Positions 40,630 to 48,155 of a stretch of 64,000 bases of DNA are shown piece after piece. The number at the start of each line of letters is the position of its first letter. Position 1 is the first letter of the stretch. The notes beneath the pieces were generated by a model. That model was not told the origin of the DNA, made no database searches, and worked only from the letters and a program-made list of their open reading frames with translations. This stretch comes from Salinilacustrithrix sp003476595. GTDB taxonomy: Bacteria > Actinomycetota > Acidimicrobiia > Acidimicrobiales > Salinilacustritrichaceae. The DNA lies in contig CAXAUZ010000015.1 of the NCBI GenBank assembly GCA_963972525.1, positions 41,969 through 105,968 of the forward strand, given 5' to 3'. The position numbers and the translations under genes are program-made.

Positions 40630-41160
40630 ATGGCAGGACCAGGGCCGGAGCGGACCGAGGACGGGCGCTACGTCGTGGTGCGCGGGCGGCGGCGGCGGGC
40701 GAGCGACCCGGGAATCCCCGAGGTGCTTCGCCAGCAGCTGGTCGACGAGCTGATGGACGCCCGGCGGGCGGTCGGGGCGGCGGCGCGGGCCGGCGACGAG
40801 GCGGTGGAAGTCGAGGCCCGGGCCCGGGTGCAGGCGGCCAAAGTCGCGCTGGGGGAGCGGGGCCATCCGTGGTGGAGGCCGGCCGATGACGACGCCCGCC
40901 GCCAGCGGCTCGAGGCGGCCGTGCTGGCCCTGGCGCGCAGGCGGGCGCCGGACAAGACGATCTGCCCCTCGGACGCGGCCCGGGCCGTGGGTGGCGAGGC
41001 GTGGCGAGACGACATGGACCTCGCCCGCGAGGTCGTGCGGGCGCTGGCCGTCGAGGGCCGGGTCGAGGTCCTCCAGCGGGGAGAGCCGGTTCCAGCCGAC
41101 GACGACTGGCGGGGCCCGATCCGCGTCCGGTACTCGGGTGGCGGGGCGGGGCCGGCCTGA
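40630..41160 (+). CDS. Protein with DUF3253 domain
   Basis: A 176-residue basic protein. The N-terminal region (YVVVRGRRRRASDPGIPEVLRQQLVDELMDARRA) is a conserved helical module found with DUF3253. The C-terminal DUF3253 winged-helix-like part shows ICPSDAARAVGGEAWR and ALAVEGRVEVLQRGEPV, ending in RGPIRVRYSG. The fold suggests nucleic-acid binding; no biochemical role is known. It lies after the HNH gene and 28 bases before an MFS transporter. Confidence 0.84.
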   Translation: MAGPGPERTEDGRYVVVRGRRRRASDPGIPEVLRQQLVDELMDARRAVGAAARAGDEAVEVEARARVQAAKVALGERGHPWWRPADDDARRQRLEAAVLALARRRAPDKTICPSDAARAVGGEAWRDDMDLAREVVRALAVEGRVEVLQRGEPVPADDDWRGPIRVRYSGGGAGPA

Positions 41161-41188
41161 CAGACTCCGCCGGCATGGCGGCCAGGAC

Positions 41189-42400
41189 ATGAGCACGGGG
41201 GTGACACGAGCACGGGGGTGGGGCGTCGTCGTCCTCGTCGCCCTCGGCGCCGCGGTGGCCCAGGCCTTCGGCCGCTTCACCTACAGCGTGCTGCTGCCCG
41301 CAGTGCGCGACGACCTCGGGGTGTCCAACTCCGTCGCCGGCCTGCTCGGCACGGCCAACGTCGCTGCCTACCTGGCCGGCACGCTGCTGATCATCCGGGC
41401 CACGGCCACCGTCCGGCTCATGACCATCATGCGGGTCGGCTTCGCCCTGTCCCTCACTGGCCTCGCCATCGCCGCCGTGGCCCCGAACGGCGCGGTGCTC
41501 GCCCTCGGCCTGGTGGTGATGGGACTCGGCGGCGCCTGCATCTGGATCCCGTCGCCGGCGATCGCTGCCGCCGCGGTCCCGCCGGCCCGCCGGGGCACGG
41601 CCGTGGGCATGATCGGCGCCGGCATCGGCACGGGCATCGTGTTCGCCGGCCGCCTGTCCGAGGCGCTGCGCGACCGCTGGGGCGTCGAGGCCTGGCAGGA
41701 CGTGTACCGGATCGAGACCGCCATCGGCCTCGTGGTCGCCCTCGCCATCGTCGTCCTCCTGCGACCCGACGCCGAGCCGACGCCGGCCCGCACCGGCAGC
41801 GGCCTGGCCGTGCTGCGCACCATGCGGGGATGGGTGCCCCTCACCCTCGCCTACGCCGCCTTCGGGTTCAGCTACCTGCTGGCCATCACCTACCTCACCG
41901 CCCGCCTCGAGGACGACGCCGGCTACAGCGACGGCCGGGCCGCCGGCGTGTTCGCCGCCGTCGGCCTCGCCACCATCGTCGGGGGCATCGCCCTCGGCGC
42001 CGTCGCCGACCGCATCGGCCCCCGCCCGTCGCTCGTCGGCGGCTTCGCCCTCTTCGCCGCCGGCACCGGCGGCATCCTGAGCGGCCAGACCGCCGCCGTG
42101 CTCGCCGGCGGCGTCGCCATCGGGATGATGTTCGGCGGCCTGCCGTCGGTGATCGCCACCTACATCGTCCAGGCCAGCGACCACGTCACCTACGGCCCCC
42201 GCTACGCGGTGGCCACCCTCGCGTTCGGCATCGCGCAGGTCACCTCGCCCCAGATCGGCGGGCTGATCGCCGACCTGACCGGGTCCTTCACGGTGGTGTT
42301 CCTGCTGTCGGGCGGCGTGGCCCTGCTCGGCGCGGTGGCGTCGTCGATGCTGCCGACCCCGGAGCCGGAGCGCGAGCGCGTGGCGGCGGCGCGGGCGTGA
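41189..42400 (+). CDS. MFS transporter (YbfB/YjiJ-like)
   Basis: A 403-residue major facilitator with about 12 spans. The pattern FGRFTYSVLLPAVRDDLGVSNSVAGLLGTANVAAYL near the N-terminus is typical of the YbfB/YjiJ group. The central loop is short (about residue 190-215) and the A-like motif appears as GAVADRIGPRPS in the second half. Substrate is unknown; efflux of a small organic compound is usual. Its stop overlaps the next GTG by four bases (GTGA), coupling it to a PIG-L deacetylase, so the two may handle one modified metabolite. Confidence 0.88.
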   Translation: MSTGVTRARGWGVVVLVALGAAVAQAFGRFTYSVLLPAVRDDLGVSNSVAGLLGTANVAAYLAGTLLIIRATATVRLMTIMRVGFALSLTGLAIAAVAPNGAVLALGLVVMGLGGACIWIPSPAIAAAAVPPARRGTAVGMIGAGIGTGIVFAGRLSEALRDRWGVEAWQDVYRIETAIGLVVALAIVVLLRPDAEPTPARTGSGLAVLRTMRGWVPLTLAYAAFGFSYLLAITYLTARLEDDAGYSDGRAAGVFAAVGLATIVGGIALGAVADRIGPRPSLVGGFALFAAGTGGILSGQTAAVLAGGVAIGMMFGGLPSVIATYIVQASDHVTYGPRYAVATLAFGIAQVTSPQIGGLIADLTGSFTVVFLLSGGVALLGAVASSMLPTPEPERERVAAARA

Positions 42401-43173
42401 GCGCCGGACGCAGCGCCGCGGGAGCGATCGCGGTGCTGTGCCCGCACCCCGACGACGAGGCCATCTTCTGCGGCGGCACCATCCGGGCCCTCGCCGACGC
42501 CGGCCACCGTGTCGTGATCATCGCCGCGACGAGCGGCGACACCGCCGAGGGGGAGCCGAGCCCGGCGCTGCGCGACCTGCGGCGGCGCGAGCTCGAGGCC
42601 GCCGGCGACATCCTCGGCGCCGCCGCCGTGCACCACCTCGGTTTCGTGGACTCCGGGATCGGCCCGGTCTCGCCCCCCGGGTCCTTCGTGCGCGTGCCCG
42701 TCGAGGACGCCGCCGCCGAGCTGGCCGCCATCCTCGAGGCCGAGCGGGTGGGGACCCTCGTCGCCGACGGGCCCGAGGGCATCTACGGCCACCCGGACCA
42801 CATCCACGCCCACGACGTGTCGGCTCGGGCCGCCGAGCTGGCCGGCATCGCCACCCGCTACGAGATGACCGTCGACCGGGAGCACCTCCACTTCGTCGAC
42901 GTCCACGTCGTCGAGACCGCGACCGAGGCGGTGACCGAGACCTGGCACGGCCACACCGGCACCTACGGCCACACGACCGTGGAGATCGACCTGCTCGTCG
43001 ACGTCCGGGCCCACATCGACGCCAAGCGCGCCGCCTTCGCCGCCCACGCCAGCCAGCTGCCCGAGCACTCCGAGACCATGCGGCTCGACGCCGCCGCCTT
43101 CACGGCCGTCTACGGCATCGAGTGGTTCAACCGTCGCGGGCCCGCCGGGCCGCTGGACGATCTGGTCGCGTAG
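42397..43173 (+). CDS. PIG-L family deacetylase
   Basis: A 258-residue zinc-dependent N-deacetylase of the PIG-L/LmbE family, which includes MshB and mycothiol S-conjugate amidase of actinobacteria. The zinc motif is PHPDDEA near residue 17, with the third ligand in YGHPDHIHAHDVSARA near residue 130 and FVDSGIGP between. Likely substrate is an N-acetyl-glucosaminyl or related conjugate. It is translationally coupled to the upstream MFS transporter. A role in thiol conjugate turnover and export is attractive but inferred. Confidence 0.87.
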   Translation: MSAGRSAAGAIAVLCPHPDDEAIFCGGTIRALADAGHRVVIIAATSGDTAEGEPSPALRDLRRRELEAAGDILGAAAVHHLGFVDSGIGPVSPPGSFVRVPVEDAAAELAAILEAERVGTLVADGPEGIYGHPDHIHAHDVSARAAELAGIATRYEMTVDREHLHFVDVHVVETATEAVTETWHGHTGTYGHTTVEIDLLVDVRAHIDAKRAAFAAHASQLPEHSETMRLDAAAFTAVYGIEWFNRRGPAGPLDDLVA

Positions 43174-43197
43174 CGGCGCAAGGAAGGCCCGGTCGGA

Positions 43198-43944
43198 TCA
43201 GAACGGGACGCGCTGGCGGAGCAGTCCCGGGCCCTCGGCCCGGTCGGCCATGATCCGGCAGAACGCCACGGCGTCGAGCTCGATGTCCTCGCCGCCCGAG
43301 CCGGACGCCCACGCGCCGCCGGCCGGGCCGGTGAGGCGCAGCGTGAAGGGCTGGCCGTGGCGACGGGCCCACTCGGCGACCACGTCGGCGACGATCCGCC
43401 CGTCGTGGTCGGCCGTGAGCTCCATCGGCGCACCGGTGGCCCGGGTGATGTCGACCCGGTGCATCCACGTGTCCCGGGTGAGGATGATGTCGAAGAGGTA
43501 GCCGGCCTTCCACGTCTCGGGCCCGTCGGGGCCGTCCTCGGTCGTGCGGATCTGGCGCATCAGGCGCCGGCTGCCCCGCCACGCCGCCTGCACCGGGCCA
43601 CGGGCCTCGAGCCGGTCGATCAGCTCGGACCGGGACAGCCCGGCATGGGCTCGCACCTGCACGGCGGTGAGCCCGTCGATGAAGGGCCCGTCGCCGGCGG
43701 CCTTGCTCCCCGCGCGCATGTCCCGGGCGAAGCGGCGCAGGGACGAGAACGTCTCGACCATGCCGAGCACGTGGCCGGCCATGGCCCGCACGTCCCACAG
43801 CGGGCAGTCGGTCGGCGCCGACCAGGCCGCGTCGTCGAGCGAGCGCAGCACCGCGGCCAGGCGCGCCGTCTCGGCCTCGGCCAGCCGGATCGACTCGGGC
43901 CGCGCGATGGTCGGCACCGCCTCGACGCTCGTGATCTGCATCAT
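43198..43944 (-). CDS. Mycothiol-dependent maleylpyruvate isomerase family protein
   Basis: A 248-residue protein of the maleylpyruvate-isomerase/DinB fold. The N-terminal domain has WSAPTDCPLWDVRAMAGHVLGMVE near residue 42 and a distal metal-binding ILTRDTWMHRVDITRATG near residue 155; a C-terminal SCP2-like part (FTLRLTGPAGGAWASG) follows, as in many actinobacterial members. It probably uses mycothiol in isomerisation or detoxification. The ATG at 43944 overlaps the TetR stop, so the pair is a coupled operon. GGGGGG is present five bases upstream. Confidence 0.87.
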   Translation of the reverse strand: MMQITSVEAVPTIARPESIRLAEAETARLAAVLRSLDDAAWSAPTDCPLWDVRAMAGHVLGMVETFSSLRRFARDMRAGSKAAGDGPFIDGLTAVQVRAHAGLSRSELIDRLEARGPVQAAWRGSRRLMRQIRTTEDGPDGPETWKAGYLFDIILTRDTWMHRVDITRATGAPMELTADHDGRIVADVVAEWARRHGQPFTLRLTGPAGGAWASGSGGEDIELDAVAFCRIMADRAEGPGLLRQRVPF

Positions 43945-44570
43945 GGTTCCCCCCTGGTGGTCCTGGCCTGGGTCTGTGTCTCGGTCTTGCGTTCGAGGTG
44001 GGCGACGAGCATCTCGACGGCGTCGTCGACGAGGCGGAGCCAGCGGTCGCCCCCCGGGTCGTTGCTGATCTGCTGGGACGCCAGCCCGGAGCCGACGGCC
44101 GTGGCCAGGTCGAGGTCGGCCGGGTCGTCGAAGCCGAGGTCCCGGAACCACTCGCCCAGCACCTCGAGCCCCTGGACCGAGATGGCGTAGGACTCGGGGG
44201 AGGGCTCGAAGCCGGGGATGGTGCGCTGGAACAGCAGCTGGTGCCGGACGTGGTCGCTGGCGCAGAACTCGACGAAGTGGCGCAGGCTCGTCGTGAGGTC
44301 GGTCATCGTCTCGCCGGTGCGGGGCAGGTCGACCACCTCGTCCAGGAACTGCTGGCATCCCTCGGCGAACATCGCGTCGTAGATGGCGAGCTTGGAGTCG
44401 AAGTAGGAGTACAGCGACGGCGCCCGCATCCCGACGGCGGAAGCGAGGTCGCGCAGGGACAGCCCGGCCAGCCCCTCGGCCCGGCACCGCTCCCAGGCCG
44501 CGGCGACGATCTCCTCGCGCGTGCGGTCGCGCTGCTCCGCGCGCCGGTCCCGGACCGGCGCGGACCCCAC
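43941..44570 (-). CDS. TetR/AcrR family regulator
   Basis: A 209-residue TetR-type repressor. The DNA-binding helix-turn-helix is TREEIVAAAWERCRAEGLAGLSLRDLASAVGMRAPSLYSYFDSK (given here as the span about residues 20-65; key parts LSLRDLA and LYSYF). The ligand-binding C-terminal domain follows. A GTG at 44570 is chosen so that the operator palindrome at 44590-44617 lies upstream rather than inside the gene; an extended frame to 44630 exists. It is coupled to a mycothiol-dependent isomerase-like gene, which it likely represses together with itself. Confidence 0.85.
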   Translation of the reverse strand: MGSAPVRDRRAEQRDRTREEIVAAAWERCRAEGLAGLSLRDLASAVGMRAPSLYSYFDSKLAIYDAMFAEGCQQFLDEVVDLPRTGETMTDLTTSLRHFVEFCASDHVRHQLLFQRTIPGFEPSPESYAISVQGLEVLGEWFRDLGFDDPADLDLATAVGSGLASQQISNDPGGDRWLRLVDDAVEMLVAHLERKTETQTQARTTRGEP

Positions 44571-44589
44571 GTCCGTCTCTGCTTCTCCT

Positions 44590-44617
44590 AACACCGTTCG
44601 AACTATGGAACGGTGTT
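44590..44617 (-). promoter_or_regulatory. Palindromic TetR operator
   Basis: AACACCGTTC (44590-44599) and GAACGGTGTT (44608-44617) form perfect 10-bp arms around an 8-base spacer, immediately upstream of the TetR gene start. Size and place fit an autoregulatory TetR operator. Confidence 0.65.
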
Positions 44618-44668
44618 CGGAAGGTGTCAAGTGGATGTGGTTCCGAGCCGGCTTCCATCACCCCACCG

Positions 44669-44698
44669 CCGGCCCCCTCGGACGGCGCTGCGGGCCGG
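44669..44698 (-). terminator. Hairpin after the Hsp20 gene
   Basis: CCGGCCC (44669-44675) pairs with GGGCCGG (44692-44698) across a 16-base loop, directly downstream of the Hsp20 stop on the minus strand. Confidence 0.4.
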
Positions 44699-44699
44699 G

Positions 44700-45089
44700 T
44701 CAGGTGATCTCGGCGCCCTCGGGCTGGGCTCGCATGTCGCCCACGTCGGCGCCCTTCAGCAGGCGGATCACCAGCTGGCCGTTGACCAGGGTGGCCTCGA
44801 TGCCTGCGCCGTAGCCGTCGGGCACCTCCAGCTCGCGCTCGTAGCCGCCGAAGTCCCACTCGTCGAGCAGGTACTCCCGCGGCGCCGCGCTGCGCAGGTG
44901 GGCCCAGAACCGCAGCTGGGTGCCGCGCTTCTCGATGTGGACGTCGCTGCGCTGCACCGCGCACATCGGGGCGACGACGACGAGTGCCTCGGGTGCCTCG
45001 TACATCCGCACCGGCACCCGCTGGGGCGTCATGGTGTCCTCGGTGGCGACGGTCGCATCCACGACCTCGTGGTGATCGGGGCGGGTCAT
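44700..45089 (-). CDS. Hsp20/alpha-crystallin family small heat-shock protein
   Basis: A 129-residue small chaperone. The alpha-crystallin domain (about 25-120) reads VRMYEAPEALVVVAPMCAV, VHIEKRGTQLRFWAHLR, YERELEVPDGYGAGIEATLVNGQLVIRLLK, with the usual A-x-x-x-G-V/L end. It has a very short N-terminal arm, so oligomers may be small. It lies between the TetR operon and SoxR on the same strand, 22 bases after the soxR stop. Heat or oxidative regulation is possible if co-transcribed with soxR. No HspR or CIRCE site was recognised. Confidence 0.86.
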   Translation of the reverse strand: MTRPDHHEVVDATVATEDTMTPQRVPVRMYEAPEALVVVAPMCAVQRSDVHIEKRGTQLRFWAHLRSAAPREYLLDEWDFGGYERELEVPDGYGAGIEATLVNGQLVIRLLKGADVGDMRAQPEGAEIT

Positions 45090-45111
45090 GGGCCGACCGT
45101 ACGCCTCGGAC

Positions 45112-45594
45112 TCAGCGGGTGCGACGCACGACCTCCTCGGCGGAGTCGCCGAGGAGGTACCGAGCGCCCGGACCGAGGTCGGCTGCCCCGTCGTCAGGGT
45201 TGTACAGGCGGCATCGCTGCAGCGACAGGCATCCGCACCCGATGCACGACGTGAGGTCGTCGCGCAGGGCGGTGAGCAGGCGGATGCGCTCGTCGAGCTC
45301 GGCCGTCCAGCGTCGTGACAGCCGCTCCCAGTCGCGCTGGTTCGGCGTCCGGCCGTCTGGCAGCGACGAGAGCGCCTCGGTGATCTCCTCGAGGGTCAGA
45401 CCGACGCGCTGGGCGGCCTTGATGAACGACAGCCGTCGCAGGACGTCGCGCGGGAAGCGACGCTGGTTGCCGGACGTGCGCGTCGATGTGATGAGGCCCC
45501 GCTCCTCGTAGAACCGCAGAGCCGTGTGCGGTACCCCGGACCGCTCGACCACCTCGCCGATGCTGAGCTCCCGTGTGCGCAGTGGCTTCGTCAT
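45112..45594 (-). CDS. soxR: Redox-sensitive transcriptional activator SoxR
   Basis: A 160-residue MerR-family regulator that senses redox-active compounds through a [2Fe-2S] cluster. The N-terminal helix-turn-helix is LSIGEVVERSGVPHTALRFYEERGLI; the cluster motif C-x2-C-x-C-x5-C is at Cys117, Cys120, Cys122 and Cys128, the same spacing as in E. coli SoxR. A strong AAGGAGG precedes the ATG. The intergenic sequence with the divergent gene holds a near-perfect sox box, so SoxR most likely controls that gene and perhaps itself. In actinobacteria SoxR usually responds to phenazines or quinones rather than superoxide. Confidence 0.95.
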   Translation of the reverse strand: MTKPLRTRELSIGEVVERSGVPHTALRFYEERGLITSTRTSGNQRRFPRDVLRRLSFIKAAQRVGLTLEEITEALSSLPDGRTPNQRDWERLSRRWTAELDERIRLLTALRDDLTSCIGCGCLSLQRCRLYNPDDGAADLGPGARYLLGDSAEEVVRRTR

Positions 45595-45604
45595 GCGACC
45601 TCCT

Positions 45605-45635
45605 TGACCTCAAGTTAACTCGAGGTTCTACGGTC
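45605..45635 (+). promoter_or_regulatory. SoxR-type promoter with sox box
   Basis: CCTCAAGTTAACTCGAGG (45608-45625) matches the E. coli sox box (CCTCAAGTTAACTTGAGG) at all but one base. It overlaps a TTGACC -35 (45605-45610) and is followed after a MerR-type 19-base spacer by TACGGT as -10 (45630-45635). The promoter faces the gene at 45642 and shares the region with soxR. Confidence 0.85.
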
Positions 45636-45641
45636 CTCCGC

Positions 45642-46895
45642 ATGCTGCTCGACGCCCCGCTCCAGGACCTCGACCACCCCGTGCTCGCAGAGCTCGACGA
45701 CCACCGGCTCGTGGCGTGGGCCGCGGCCGAGATCGGCGTGCCCAGGCGTGATGTCCCGGGGGACCGCTCCTCCTTCGTCCTGCACGCGCCGCTCGAGCTG
45801 CTGGCCCGCGCCGCGCTGCTGCCCCACGTGGCCGCCGCCGACCGAGGCACGACGCGCCGGCGCGTCGCCAGCCTGGTCGCCGGCTACGTCGCGACCGGCA
45901 GCCCGCTGGGAGACCCATCGGTCGAGGAGCACCCCTCGATGGAGGCGTGCGAGGCCGTTCTCGCGGCCGCCATCAGCGCCGGCGACGGGCCGCGGGTGGA
46001 CAGCGCTGCCGCGTGGCTCGGTGCCCGCGCCCGCCCGTCGGATCTGGTGCGCCTGCTGTCGCCGACCTCCGTGGACCGGCTCGGCGCCGCTGGTCACGGC
46101 AACATCTACCTCGCGCTCCTCGCCCGCACCCAGCCTCGGGGCCTGCCCGGTCAGATGCTGCGCCACCCGATGGCCGCCCTCGCGCTCGACCCGGCCCGTC
46201 GAATCGACGTGCCGGATGCGGTCCTGTCGGCGGACCCGTCCGGTCGACCGGGCCGTCCGGTCCTCGACGTCCTCCGAGAGCTCGAGCCGATCGGTCCGCC
46301 GCCGTCGCGGTCCATCGCCTCGATGGTCGAGCACGCGGCGGCAGCGGGCGTCTTCGACGCGCTGGTGGAGGTCGACCTCGATGGTCCTGCCGCGGACGTG
46401 CGCGTCCTGCGGTTCGCCGCGCAGGCGATGCTCCAGGGCCCCAGCGACCAGGCACCGTACGGATGGACCCACTGCCTCACGCTCGCCCAGGCGGCGCTGA
46501 TGCTGGGCGCCGACGCTCCGGACATCGTCGGCGTGCGACGAGCCCGGTACGTCGCAGCCGCCTACCTCGCGGCCCACTGGGCGGCGTCCGGTGAGGGGAC
46601 CGTCGACCTGGACCACGTGCCGGAGCACACCACGACGGATCTGCGCGACGCCCTCTTCGGTGCTCCCGAGCTGGCCGCCGCTGCGGCGTGGCACGCACCT
46701 GACACGTCGGCGACGGCGGCCCTCCTGGCGAGCACGGCGTCCGTGAACCACGACGCCCACCGGGTGAAGTACACGCTGGCGTGCCTCGACGCCGGGGCCG
46801 CGGACCCCGCGGCGCGGCGACTCCACCTCGCGGCGGCGGCGTACCTGCACGCGTGGTGGCACGCGCACCCCGACACCACCGACCCGCTGGCGTGA
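45642..46895 (+). CDS. SoxR-controlled protein of unknown function
   Basis: A 417-residue soluble, mainly helical Ala-rich protein that I do not recognise. Visible blocks are LVAWAAAEIGVPRRD, LLSPTSVDRLGAAGHGNIYLALLAR, GLPGQMLRHPMAALAL, SDQAPYGWTHCLTLAQAALML, VNHDAHRVKYTLACLDAG and YLHAWWHAHP. Several conserved-looking His (GHGN, GWTH, NHDAH) could bind a metal or haem-like cofactor; a distant likeness to questin-oxidase-type helical oxidases is possible but unproven. The ATG is about 7 bases after the -10 of the SoxR promoter, so the mRNA is probably leaderless, and no ribosome site is present. It should be induced by redox-cycling compounds. Confidence 0.75.
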   Translation: MLLDAPLQDLDHPVLAELDDHRLVAWAAAEIGVPRRDVPGDRSSFVLHAPLELLARAALLPHVAAADRGTTRRRVASLVAGYVATGSPLGDPSVEEHPSMEACEAVLAAAISAGDGPRVDSAAAWLGARARPSDLVRLLSPTSVDRLGAAGHGNIYLALLARTQPRGLPGQMLRHPMAALALDPARRIDVPDAVLSADPSGRPGRPVLDVLRELEPIGPPPSRSIASMVEHAAAAGVFDALVEVDLDGPAADVRVLRFAAQAMLQGPSDQAPYGWTHCLTLAQAALMLGADAPDIVGVRRARYVAAAYLAAHWAASGEGTVDLDHVPEHTTTDLRDALFGAPELAAAAAWHAPDTSATAALLASTASVNHDAHRVKYTLACLDAGAADPAARRLHLAAAAYLHAWWHAHPDTTDPLA

Positions 46896-46947
46896 CGAGG
46901 CGGGTCGTTCGCTGGCGTCGCCGATCCCCGGTGCAGGCCTCGTCGCC

Positions 46948-46974
46948 CTCGACAGCAGGAACCACACTGTCGAG
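46948..46974. terminator. Hairpin between convergent genes
   Basis: CTCGACAG (46948-46955) and CTGTCGAG (46967-46974) form a perfect 8-bp stem with an 11-base loop, between the SoxR-controlled gene and the convergent DUF2855 gene. Confidence 0.5.
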
Positions 46975-47035
46975 TCGGCGCCGGCGTGGGGGAGACCTCC
47001 GCCTCCACCTCGACCGGCTCAGCGCGAACCGCGGC

Positions 47036-48118
47036 TCACTCCATCGAGAGCACGAACGCCACGGCCGGATCGGCCCGGCCGTCGAGCACCTCGAGGTAGG
47101 TGTCGGCGACGGCGTCCGCGCCCTGGCGCTCGACGACCTCGATCCAGTCCTCCACGACGGGGAGGAACTCGGCCCAGGCGTCGGCGAAGCGGGACTCGAC
47201 GCCCCCGGGACCCCAGTCCTCGCGCCGCTTCACGATCTGGTCGGGCGCGAAGAACAGCGCCGGTGCCGGGCCGGGGAGATCGCCACCGCCGCCGACCTGC
47301 TCCCAGTGGGTGCCGCCGACCTGGACGCTCGCTGCGAGCCCGCCCATCTGCTCGTGGACCGCCCTGCGCACGCCGGCGTCGCCGGCCATGTCGACGTAGA
47401 CCGAGGGCCCGTCGGCGGGGAGGGAGGCGACGTCGTCGTAGGTGAGGACCCGGTCGTAGACGCCGAGGCCCTCGACGAAGGCCACGTTGCCGGCGGACGT
47501 GAGGCCGACGACCTCGGGCCGATCGGCCCGTCGGGCCAGCAGGTGGGCGAGGCCGAACGAGGTCTTGGACGAGGCGCTCGACAGGACGACCGTGCCGTCG
47601 CCGGCGCCGAAGAAGCCGTTGTCGGCCAGCCAGTCGTCGAGCACGAAGTCGGTCATGAACAGCGGCCGCAGCAGCATCTGGAGCGGCTCGGTGGCCGGGT
47701 CGTAGACCGGGTCGGTGGCGCAGCGCGTGTAGCCGTTGTACGCCGGCGGCAGGCCGGCCCGGTGGGCGGACGCGTCGGTGAAGCCGTGCTCGCTGACCCG
47801 CGTGGGCGTGACGACCAGCTCGGTGCCCATCGGCAGGTAGCCGTAGACGAGCTCGCCGTCGTCGAGGCCGGAGCCGTTGGCCTCCACCACCTCGGCGAAG
47901 CCCCACACCGGGATGCGGCCCCAGCCCTCGCCGTCGGGTGCGGCCGGGAAGAAGGTCCAGTAGCCCATGAGATCGCCGAACACGGCGTAGGTCACGTTGT
48001 TGGCGCTGAAGCCGAAGCGCCGGACGGCGAGCCGAGCCTCGCCTGCCTCCAGCGGTGCCGGCGGGGAGTCGACCACGCGGGTCTCGTGCAGGTCGTCGCG
48101 CTTCACCTCGAGGTCCAT
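47036..48118 (-). CDS. DUF2855 family protein
   Basis: A 360-residue protein resembling a medium-chain dehydrogenase without the zinc sites. Blocks are FGFSANNVTYAVFGDLMGYWTFFP, IPVWGFAEVVEANGSGLDDGELVYGYLPMG, DFVLDDWLADNGFFGAG and VVLSSASSKTSFGLAHLLA, the last being a nucleotide-binding-like loop. DUF2855 is an uncharacterised group close to quinone oxidoreductases. It is convergent with the SoxR-controlled gene and divergent from an MFS pump 37 bases away. Reaction unknown. Confidence 0.87.
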   Translation of the reverse strand: MDLEVKRDDLHETRVVDSPPAPLEAGEARLAVRRFGFSANNVTYAVFGDLMGYWTFFPAAPDGEGWGRIPVWGFAEVVEANGSGLDDGELVYGYLPMGTELVVTPTRVSEHGFTDASAHRAGLPPAYNGYTRCATDPVYDPATEPLQMLLRPLFMTDFVLDDWLADNGFFGAGDGTVVLSSASSKTSFGLAHLLARRADRPEVVGLTSAGNVAFVEGLGVYDRVLTYDDVASLPADGPSVYVDMAGDAGVRRAVHEQMGGLAASVQVGGTHWEQVGGGGDLPGPAPALFFAPDQIVKRREDWGPGGVESRFADAWAEFLPVVEDWIEVVERQGADAVADTYLEVLDGRADPAVAFVLSME

Positions 48119-48155
48119 GGGCGGACCCTACGACCGCCGTCGTAGCCTCGCGCCG

